Shown here piece after piece: positions 57,558-64,000 of a stretch of DNA of 64,000 nt. The notes under the pieces were generated by a model. It saw only the letters and a program-made list of their open reading frames with translations, was not told the origin of the DNA and ran no database searches. The DNA comes from Anabaena catenula FACHB-362. Lineage in GTDB: Bacteria; Cyanobacteriota; Cyanobacteriia; Cyanobacteriales; Nostocaceae. Position numbers and translations under genes: made by a program. Every line of letters begins with the position of its first letter. Position 1 is the stretch's first letter. The stretch is from positions 1 to 64,000 of the forward strand of contig NZ_JACJTQ010000031.1 of the NCBI RefSeq assembly GCF_014698735.1, read 5' to 3'.

Positions 57558-58466
57558 TTAGTTGTGTTTGAGTGCAGATGATGCAGCGACTGAATTCAAC
57601 TTCAGATAATTCGTCAACTCAAACCCATTCACCACCAACGCCTCACGCACACGCCCACTCAATAACGCTGCAAGTTCGATTTCACCTCCTGGAGTATTCA
57701 CAGGTTCTCCATTGTTAACTATTGCGGGGTGAGAATAAATTTCTATGAAATCGGCTTGAATTTGCGGTATCAAACCCAGTAAATACTCTTCAGTTACATT
57801 GCTAGTTTGTAACAAGCCATAAACTCGTTCAGCAAATTCAATATTATGAGTTTTTAATAAATTCTCACCGTAACGGCGCAATTGTCCAAACACTACAGAC
57901 CAAACTATTTTAATTAGTAAATTACGTTGATCAAGTTTAAGACTTTTTGCCAATTCTTCAGATGGTAAACGAATGAACTTAATATGAAATTCATTTGCTA
58001 ATTCTACTAAAATTCCCAAAATTACAGGATGAACATGAAGGTGTAAATGTCCGTCTACATGAGAAAGCTGTAAACCTGAATCGCGGAATTTTTCTAATTG
58101 GGCGCGGATTTCTTGACGAAGTTCTTCACGGGTAGCTTGGTTAAATTGGTAATTTAAACCTGCTTGAGTGGGATTATTAGAAAAGTTACCATCTGAATCG
58201 ACTAAATGGGGAATTTGCGAAGGTGGTAAAACTGATTTACCGCAAACCAACACAAGGTGTAAACCGACTGCTAAATCAGGGGAATTTTTTGCCAGTGCGA
58301 TCGCATCTTCGGCCGCATCACCACTTACCATTAAACTAGTACTAGTCAGCACGCCTTGGCTATGTGCTTGGATAATTGCTTGATTCACACCTGGAGAAAA
58401 GCCGAAATCATCACCATTAATAATGGCGAAACGACGATGTTTTTGTTCTTTTTCCTCAACCATCAA
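57558..58466 (-). CDS. hpnK: Hopanoid amino-sugar deacetylase HpnK
   Basis: The 302-residue protein is a YdjC-fold deacetylase of the HpnK type. The metal-binding motif is NGDDFGFSPGVNQ (residues 18-30) and the second is HVDGHLHLHVHP (about residue 130). It removes the acetyl group from the N-acetylglucosamine that HpnI attaches to bacteriohopanetetrol. It ends 6 bases from the convergent DUF2237 stop and follows hpnJ on the minus strand after 61 bases. Confidence 0.9.
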   Translation of the reverse strand: MMVEEKEQKHRRFAIINGDDFGFSPGVNQAIIQAHSQGVLTSTSLMVSGDAAEDAIALAKNSPDLAVGLHLVLVCGKSVLPPSQIPHLVDSDGNFSNNPTQAGLNYQFNQATREELRQEIRAQLEKFRDSGLQLSHVDGHLHLHVHPVILGILVELANEFHIKFIRLPSEELAKSLKLDQRNLLIKIVWSVVFGQLRRYGENLLKTHNIEFAERVYGLLQTSNVTEEYLLGLIPQIQADFIEIYSHPAIVNNGEPVNTPGGEIELAALLSGRVREALVVNGFELTNYLKLNSVAASSALKHN

Positions 58467-58527
58467 TATCTATACTTTTTAATTTATTCTTGAATATAGA
58501 GACGTTTCATGAAACGCCTCCACACTA

Positions 58528-59988
58528 TTACACAACAGCCTTCTGATTTGCTTTAGCGTTAGCGACAGACTGGGTGCGACGTTCTTTCAAGTAAGAGAAA
58601 AACTCTCCACCTTCTCGCAGACGACGTACCAACATCTGTCTATCAGTCAACATTTCCCGAACAATGGGAATAATTGCTTTGGGACGGAAGTAGAATTTGC
58701 GATACATTTGCTCAACAGCATCTTCAATTTCTGCACTGGAAAGAGTAGGATATTGCAAAGTTGAGGTTTGAATACCGGAAGTTGCGACTAATGATTCGTT
58801 CGCAAACCAACCGTTAGCCCTAGCTTGTTCATAAAGTTCTGTACCGGGGTAAGGTGCAGCTATAGAAACTTGAATTGTATGGGGACTAAGTTCACAAGCA
58901 AAGCGAATTGTTTCTTCTACAGTTTCTCTGGTTTCAATCGGTAAACCAATAATAAAAGTACCGTGAACGGTGATACCGAGTTTGTGGCAATTTTTCATAA
59001 ATTCCCGCGCCACTTCTAGCTTGATACCTTTTTTGATGCGGTTGAGAGTTTCTTGATTTCCTGATTCAAAACCCACAAGCAACAAGCGTAAACCGTTATC
59101 TCGTAAAGTTTTCAAAGTATCGTAATCTAAATTAGCACGGGCGTTGCAACTCCAAGTCAGTTTTAGCCGCTTCATATGTTCGCTAATTGCGATCGCTCGA
59201 TGCTTATCAATAGTAAATGTGTCATCATCAAACATATACTCCCGCACCTTGTCCCCAAACAAGGCTTTGGCTTCTTCCATTTCCCTTCCTACCGCTTCTG
59301 GAGTTTTATGACGGTAGAGGTGTCCACCAATAGTTTGCGGCCATAAACAAAAAGTGCATTTGGCTGGACAACCGCGCCCAGTGTAAAAAGAAATATAAGG
59401 ATGCAGCAAATAACCAATGAAATATTTGCTAATATCTAAATCACGGGCATAAACTGGCAGTACACTGGGCATAGCATCCCAGTCATGAATCAAAGCACGC
59501 TCTTCATTATGGCGAATCAGGGAATTTTGGTCACGGTAGCTTAAACCCGTGATTTCTGACAAAGATTTACCTTCTGCGACTTCTTTACAGGTATAGTCAA
59601 ACTCATTCCGACATACAAAGTCGATAACTGGATTTTCCCGCAGAGTCTCTTCTGGTAATACCGCAACGTGCGCCCCCACAAAACCAATCTGCACATTTGG
59701 ATTTTGGGCTTTTATGGCTTCAGCACACTTGACATCATTAGCGAGGGAGGGGGTGCTGGTGTGCATAATTACCAATTCATAATCTTTGGCAATTTTCAGC
59801 ACATCTTCCACAGTTTGACTATGTGGTGGTGCATCTACTAGCCTGCTACCTGGAACCAGGGCGGCGGGTTGGGCTAACCATGTGGGATACCAAAAGGAAG
59901 TAATTTCTCGTTTAGCCTGGTATCGTGAACCAGCACCACCGTCAAAGCCATCAAAGGAAGGTGGACTGAGGAATAGGGTTTTTTTCAT
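58528..59988 (-). CDS. hpnJ: Hopanoid radical SAM protein HpnJ
   Basis: The 486-residue protein has an N-terminal cobalamin-binding-like domain (about 1-170) and a radical SAM core with CPAKCTFC (CxxxCxxC, about residue 210). The N-terminus KKTLFLSPPSFDGFDGGAGS is characteristic of HpnJ, which converts the glucosamine of bacteriohopanetetrol to the cyclitol ether. It is upstream of hpnK on the minus strand, and the two are probably cotranscribed. HpnH and HpnG are not in the window. Confidence 0.92.
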   Translation of the reverse strand: MKKTLFLSPPSFDGFDGGAGSRYQAKREITSFWYPTWLAQPAALVPGSRLVDAPPHSQTVEDVLKIAKDYELVIMHTSTPSLANDVKCAEAIKAQNPNVQIGFVGAHVAVLPEETLRENPVIDFVCRNEFDYTCKEVAEGKSLSEITGLSYRDQNSLIRHNEERALIHDWDAMPSVLPVYARDLDISKYFIGYLLHPYISFYTGRGCPAKCTFCLWPQTIGGHLYRHKTPEAVGREMEEAKALFGDKVREYMFDDDTFTIDKHRAIAISEHMKRLKLTWSCNARANLDYDTLKTLRDNGLRLLLVGFESGNQETLNRIKKGIKLEVAREFMKNCHKLGITVHGTFIIGLPIETRETVEETIRFACELSPHTIQVSIAAPYPGTELYEQARANGWFANESLVATSGIQTSTLQYPTLSSAEIEDAVEQMYRKFYFRPKAIIPIVREMLTDRQMLVRRLREGGEFFSYLKERRTQSVANAKANQKAVV

Positions 59989-60105
59989 ATATACAATTTT
60001 TTAGTCAGGAACTGTATTTATATTTTTACAAGTCCTGCACAGCAAACTTTTTTAATTGGGACACTTTAAATTTATACTACATAAAGCTAAAAACTCTCAT
60101 GTCGT

Positions 60106-60669
60106 TTAAAGCTGTAATTGAAATCCTGGTAAAACGTCTTCTCCAGAAAGTAGCGCAGGAAGTTGAACGATTTCTACAGGTTTTCCGAGTCGGTAAATTT
60201 CTGCTTGTTTATCTTGGGGATTAATTAACCAACCTAAACGCAAACCATTATCTATATATTCCTGCATCTTTTCTTGCAGGGTTTTCAATCTGTCGGTTTT
60301 TGATCTCAGTTCAATTATAAAATCTGGTGTCAGGGGAGGAAATTTTTCCCGTTCTTCTTCTGTTAATGCTTCCCAGCGTTCTAGTTTTATCCAAGCTACA
60401 TCAGGTGAACGTTTTGCACCATTGGGAAGTCGGAATATTGTTGAGGAACTAAATACTATTCCTAATTTAGTTTGGTGATTCCAATTACCTACACTAGCAT
60501 TTAAGTTTGCTTCTTGAATACCTTTTTCTCCTCCTGAACCTGGGAGAATTATTAGTTGTCCTGTTGCGCTTAGTTCAAGGTTTAGGTCTTTATTATCAGT
60601 ACAGAGTTGGTAAAATTGGTCGTCTGTAAGGTGAATAATAGGTGCTAGGTTTAGAACAACTGTATTCAT
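60106..60669 (-). CDS. Uma2 family putative endonuclease
   Basis: The 187-residue protein belongs to the Uma2 family (PD-(D/E)XK-like fold), which is greatly expanded in cyanobacteria. Motifs are PDVAWI, DFIIELRSKTD and the MQEYIDNGLRLGWLINP end. I chose the ATG at 60669, which gives the normal family length and start; a longer frame from 60738 adds 23 non-conserved residues. The cellular role is unknown. Confidence 0.85.
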   Translation of the reverse strand: MNTVVLNLAPIIHLTDDQFYQLCTDNKDLNLELSATGQLIILPGSGGEKGIQEANLNASVGNWNHQTKLGIVFSSSTIFRLPNGAKRSPDVAWIKLERWEALTEEEREKFPPLTPDFIIELRSKTDRLKTLQEKMQEYIDNGLRLGWLINPQDKQAEIYRLGKPVEIVQLPALLSGEDVLPGFQLQL

Positions 60670-60871
60670 CAGAATGATATTTGCCTTAAATATAGGAGTA
60701 TTTTGATAAATAGTTATATATTTAAGCGCTGTTGCCAAAAAATTAGCGTTTTTTTACTAAAAGATGCTATGATTTATCAAATACATATAAAAAATCAAAG
60801 CTGCGCCTCGATTATTATCAGGGTGCTGGTCGAAGTTATGTTTTATGTGTTGATAACCTACAATCAAAAAA

Positions 60872-60991
60872 ATGAATAGACTAATAGTTCTGATTTTGAT
60901 ATCTTTACTACTCCTAGTAGTAGCATTTATCTTTCAAAAAGCAGATTCCTTAGCAAGCAAAGTCCTGGTTATCATTGACAGACTCAAGTAG
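60872..60991 (+). CDS. Possible 39-aa single-helix membrane protein
   Basis: An ATG at 60872 opens a 39-codon frame ending at 60991: a strongly hydrophobic segment rich in Leu, Ile and Val (about residues 4-21), then QKADSLASKV and a short charged end. It does not match the small photosystem or cytochrome b6f subunits I know. No Shine-Dalgarno sequence is visible. It could be a small membrane protein or chance. Confidence 0.35.
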   Translation: MNRLIVLILISLLLLVVAFIFQKADSLASKVLVIIDRLK

Positions 60992-61145
60992 AACACAAAT
61001 CGACAACACAGAAACAGGTTATTGGGTTTGGTGCTGGTAACACCTGCCCTTTTCTTATCGACATATCGATATACTTATCAATATATCGACATAACTAACA
61101 TAACACACTTGACGACGATAGATATAAATCTTTTCTCATTTTTTC

Positions 61146-61288
61146 CTCGTTCCTAGTCTCTGACTAGGAATGCAGTTGATGAGGCTCTGCCTCAACTACC
61201 AGCACAAAATCGGGTAAAGTGGCTTGTATTCTGGGATTTGGAGGCAGAGCCTCCTGGTAGGCATTCCCAGCCGGAGACTGGGAACGAG
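61146..61288. repeat. 143-bp dispersed inverted-repeat element
   Basis: The left arm starts CTCGTTCCTAGTCTCTGACT and ends GAGGCTCTGCCTC; the right arm is its imperfect reverse complement, ending AGTCTCC-type sequence then GGGAACGAG. Each arm contains its own small hairpin. It has the look of a dispersed cyanobacterial palindromic repeat. No coding capacity. It lies between the Uma2 and toxin genes. Confidence 0.75.
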
Positions 61289-61437
61289 CAAAATAATTCT
61301 GAAGTTATCCAAATTCTAGAATCAAAATAAAATTTATGAAATATCTTTTTTATTTTCCTGCATATCGCATTTACATCACCTTTGTCTAAACTCCAAAAAT
61401 GCGATGCTTGGGGGGAGGAAAGCGATCGCTATAATCT

Positions 61438-61530
61438 TAGGACTTACGAAAAAACTCTCAAACTCTGATTACTCCGTGTCCTCTGCGTCCTCTGCGGTTC
61501 GTTTTTCGATTATTTGTGCGATCGCAATAA
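61438..61530 (+). mobile_element. Family B relic, left end only
   Basis: TAGGACTTACG at 61438 followed by CTCTCAAACTCT and GCGGTTCGTTTTTCG matches the left two-thirds of family B copy 2, but the right terminal repeat has decayed to unrelated sequence. It seems an old, one-ended copy. The right border is approximate. Confidence 0.6.
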
Positions 61531-61594
61531 GTTTTTCGATAAAATGAGCTTTTTAAAGTAACAGTATTCATAGTTCATCTCACAAAATTGTAAT

Positions 61595-61933
61595 TCACTC
61601 TAAAGAGAGATGTAATTTGAGCGCAGCATTCACTAATTCTATTAATTCTGTATTCAAACTACCCATAGCATCTCCTAAAATTCGCTGTTTAGAAATTGTG
61701 CGTACTTGCTGGGCTTGAACTTTAGAAGGTTTAGATAAACCACTATCTTCTGGATTTAGCAAAACCTCGAAGGGATAAACACGGCTAACGTTGGAAGTAA
61801 TAGGTAAAATTGTGACTACACTAGCAGCATTATTATTAGCATCATTACTGACTATTAGAACCGGACGGCGTTTATCCATTTCAGAACCTACGGCTGGATT
61901 CAGATTAGCAAAGTAAATTTCACCACGTTTCAT
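61595..61933 (-). CDS. MazF/PemK-type toxin
   Basis: The 112-residue protein is a type II toxin of the MazF/PemK family, ribosome-independent RNases. Typical parts are MKRGEIYFANLNPAVGSE at the start, KRRPVLIVSN and the ITSNVSRVYPFEVLL stretch. It overlaps the antitoxin gene by 14 bases on the same strand, the usual arrangement with antitoxin first. The cut site is unknown. Confidence 0.88.
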   Translation of the reverse strand: MKRGEIYFANLNPAVGSEMDKRRPVLIVSNDANNNAASVVTILPITSNVSRVYPFEVLLNPEDSGLSKPSKVQAQQVRTISKQRILGDAMGSLNTELIELVNAALKLHLSLE

Positions 61934-62144
61934 CTGTCAAGCCTTCCCCTGCGGTTAATTCCCAATCTTCGTCAATTTCTGTTGATGCTTCTCTATATGC
62001 TTGTTCTAAGTCTTGATATCGCAGTAAATCTAGTGCTAACTCAATTACTTGAGAACGAGATTTACACCCTTTGGTAATTTTGTAATTCTCAACAAACTGT
62101 ACTAATGGGGATGGTAAGGAAATTGAGATTTTTTCCGTTTGCAT
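61920..62144 (-). CDS. Ribbon-helix-helix antitoxin
   Basis: The 74-residue protein begins with a ribbon-helix-helix DNA-binding domain, EKISISLPSPLVQFVENYK then SRSQVIELALDLL, followed by an acidic C-terminal tail (EASTEIDEDWELTAGEGL) that would wrap the toxin. It overlaps the MazF-type gene downstream. It should repress its own operon, inferred from the family. Confidence 0.85.
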   Translation of the reverse strand: MQTEKISISLPSPLVQFVENYKITKGCKSRSQVIELALDLLRYQDLEQAYREASTEIDEDWELTAGEGLTDETW

Positions 62145-62219
62145 GGTATTACCAGATGGTAATCTTATTTTTATTACTTTATAGTAGCATAAATAGTATT
62201 TTCAGGAACATCAAAGGTG

Positions 62220-62371
62220 ACAGTATTCATAGGGGCATAATCAATAAACCTCATTGGCACATTACATTGATTAATGATGCTTTGCTTGAGTATATTCAAC
62301 AACGCCGTGAACCATTAGAAGCAACGCTACTGCGAGTATTACGAGAAGAATTAGAAAGAATAGGGAAATAA
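62220..62371 (+). pseudogene. Possible relic of a small gene
   Basis: A frame ends at 62371 with LLEYIQQRREPLEATLLRVL and a helical EELERIGK tail that looks like the C-terminus of a real small protein, but no good start is found; the longer frame from 62105 has an unlikely hydrophobic N-terminus and overlaps the antitoxin start. The fragment begins where a 13-bp direct repeat (62220-62232) ends. I treat it as a truncated remnant. Confidence 0.35.
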
Positions 62372-62414
62372 ATTACCCCTCCCCGCAAGCGATGAGGGGC
62401 TAGGGGTGGGATTC

Positions 62415-64000
62415 TTAATAATAACTCGCCGACTTGCGATGATGCACAGCAGTCACAGCATCTTGATTTAACACTTTCCCATCATTAACAGTCGCATAAA
62501 CCAACCAATGATCACCGGCTTCCATGCGACTTTGGACAGAACACTCCAGGTAAGCTAAAGCACCAGAAAGAATTACACCGCCATTACTAGCTTCTTCCGT
62601 TGCTAAACCCGCAAATCTATCTTGTCCGGGGGCGTAAACCTTCATGAACTGCTTACGTATTTCTCTACCTTCAGCCAAAATATTGACGACAAATTGACTA
62701 CCAGTGTAAGTCATTATTTCCATCGCCCGTTCTTTAGCTACCGCAATGGTTAAACCAGGAGGGCTGAAACTAGCTTGTGTCACCCAAGATGCTAACATCC
62801 CCGTTTTCACTTCTCCTTGAGTAGCGGTGACTACACACAGAGAACCAACTATCCGACCAACTGCTTGTTCTACATTAGTCGCGGGTTGTTTAGCCACAAC
62901 TGCTCTTTTTGCTGCGCGTTTCAATGCTTGGGCGAAATCGGTTCCGGCTTCTTCGCAGGTTTGTAAGGTGACTTCATTGGGTTTGAACTTGACGCGAATG
63001 GTGTCAAAACCAAATCTGTAACCTGCGTCTTTGAGTTTTCCTTCAATTAAATCAACCGCTTCTCCACTCCAACCAAAGGAACCGAAAACACCAGCTAATT
63101 TATTATTTGTAGCGGTAGATAAGACAATTCCTAAAGCTGTTTGGACTGGTGTGGGTGCGTGTCCGCCTAATGTGGGAGAACCAATGACAAAACCAGCGGA
63201 TTTTTCGACTGCGGCTTTGATTTCTTCGGGTTCGGTAAATTCGCAGTTAATGGATTCGACACTCACACCTGCTTTGGTTATACCACGTGCGATCGCTTGA
63301 GCTACAGTTGCAGTATTCCCATAAGCGGAAGCATAAATCAAAGCCACCGTCATATCAGCATTGGTTTGCTGTTGAATCCATTCTCGATAAGAGTGGGTAA
63401 GTTCCTGTAAAGCATACCTTACCAAAGGCCCGTGTCCAGTAGCGTATAATCTAATCGGCAAATCTGCCAATTTATCCAAAGCTGTTTCTACTTGTCTGGC
63501 GTGGGGAGCCATGAGACAATCGAAATAATAACGCCTATCTTCGTTAAAGACTTCCCAACCTTCATCAAATACTTGATCGCCGCAAATATGCGCTCCAAAT
63601 AACTTATCAGAAAATAAGATTTCTGTTTGGGGATCATAGGTACAAAGTTCATCTGCATAACGGGGGTTAGGTGTAGGAATAAATTGCAAATGATGACCTT
63701 TACCTAAATCTAAAGTTTCATCTCCCCGCATTACTAGAATTGGCAAATCTTCGGTTTCTAAAGCGGCACGTAAATTTATTGCGCCTGGATTTGAACAAAC
63801 AAAAGTAATTTGTGGAGCAATTTCTCGTAAAGCTTTTAATGTGGCGGCGCGGTTAGGATTGACGTGACCAAGAATTACATACTCAACTGCTTTGATATCA
63901 AACCGTTTTTGTAAAGCTTGGAGATAAATTTCGGTGAAAGTTTCTCCCGGTGGGTCAATTAAAGCAATTTTATCACCTTGAATTAAAAAAGAATTCGCTG
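62415..64000 (-). CDS. Diflavin flavoprotein (Flv1/Flv2 type), partial
   Basis: The frame runs off the right edge; about 528 codons are present. Order: part of the metallo-beta-lactamase-like domain, the flavodoxin domain (MTVALIYASAYGNTATVAQA), and the C-terminal flavin reductase domain (VGRIVGSLCVVTATQG) found only in the cyanobacterial/plant type. The usual diiron motif HxExDH is replaced by HVNPNR (63849-63866), as in the Flv1/Flv2 group with neutral or basic residues. These proteins reduce oxygen to water as an electron outlet, with Flv3/Flv4 partners. No partner gene is in view. Confidence 0.9.
   Translation of the reverse strand, partial: ANSFLIQGDKIALIDPPGETFTEIYLQALQKRFDIKAVEYVILGHVNPNRAATLKALREIAPQITFVCSNPGAINLRAALETEDLPILVMRGDETLDLGKGHHLQFIPTPNPRYADELCTYDPQTEILFSDKLFGAHICGDQVFDEGWEVFNEDRRYYFDCLMAPHARQVETALDKLADLPIRLYATGHGPLVRYALQELTHSYREWIQQQTNADMTVALIYASAYGNTATVAQAIARGITKAGVSVESINCEFTEPEEIKAAVEKSAGFVIGSPTLGGHAPTPVQTALGIVLSTATNNKLAGVFGSFGWSGEAVDLIEGKLKDAGYRFGFDTIRVKFKPNEVTLQTCEEAGTDFAQALKRAAKRAVVAKQPATNVEQAVGRIVGSLCVVTATQGEVKTGMLASWVTQASFSPPGLTIAVAKERAMEIMTYTGSQFVVNILAEGREIRKQFMKVYAPGQDRFAGLATEEASNGGVILSGALAYLECSVQSRMEAGDHWLVYATVNDGKVLNQDAVTAVHHRKSASYY

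Overview
The window is chromosomal DNA from a cyanobacterium, most likely a filamentous Nostocales member (Nostoc/Anabaena-like). Evidence: psbD and ycf4, a phycobiliprotein lyase, a carotenoid desaturase and a diflavin flavoprotein; an RNA polymerase largest subunit split into rpoC1 and rpoC2; many GCGATCGC (HIP1-type) octamers; and intergenic spaces full of short palindromic and heptanucleotide repeats. The genus is inferred, not proven.

Layout. 1-8590: 5' end of psbD (minus), divergent ycf4, a lipoprotein cyclophilin, a ketoacyl synthase, a DUF928/CHASE2-cyclase pair, a zinc-type dehydrogenase and a secreted unknown. 8636-14908: small conserved unknowns, a GIY-YIG protein, a universal stress protein, hisD, rpsT and a TatD-type hydrolase. 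15744-25606: rpoB-rpoC1-rpoC2 on the plus strand, closed by a terminator. 25664-38981: SRPBCC protein, Hsp33, a large helical-repeat membrane protein, CrtD-like desaturase, M16 peptidase, fructosamine-kinase-like protein, 2OG-Fe(II) oxygenase, a LolA-like protein and a Ser/Thr kinase. 39352-43804 (minus): rplS, tRNA-Trp, secE, nusG, rplK, rplA, rplJ, rplL with a terminator. 45049-53940: GT4 glycosyltransferase, an RND efflux pump with its adaptor, CpcS/CpeS-type lyase, a glycine-rich RRM protein and a radical SAM protein. 54342-59988: hopanoid side-chain genes hpnI, hpnK and hpnJ, with an ABC exporter and a DUF2237 protein between them. 60106-64000: Uma2 protein, MazF/RHH toxin-antitoxin pair, and a diflavin flavoprotein that runs off the right edge.

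Genes that work together. The transcription and translation genes form two large blocks. HpnI (adds an amino sugar), HpnK (deacetylates it) and HpnJ (radical SAM step to the cyclitol ether) are the known enzymes that decorate bacteriohopanetetrol. The adaptor and RND pump form an efflux pair without an outer-membrane channel gene in the window.

Most unusual content. Small non-autonomous elements can be delimited to the base here. Family A is 101 bp with a TA target duplication, and one copy sits in a tandem repeat that supplies its own empty site. Family B is 113-116 bp with 5-bp target duplications; one copy is nested inside a family A copy, and another supplies the last codons and stop of hpnI. 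Family C has long imperfect terminal inverted repeats. In addition, repeat DNA is carried in frame inside rpoB and inside rpoC2; the rpoC2 insert matches a repeat in the rpoC1-rpoC2 spacer. All comparisons were made by eye within this window.
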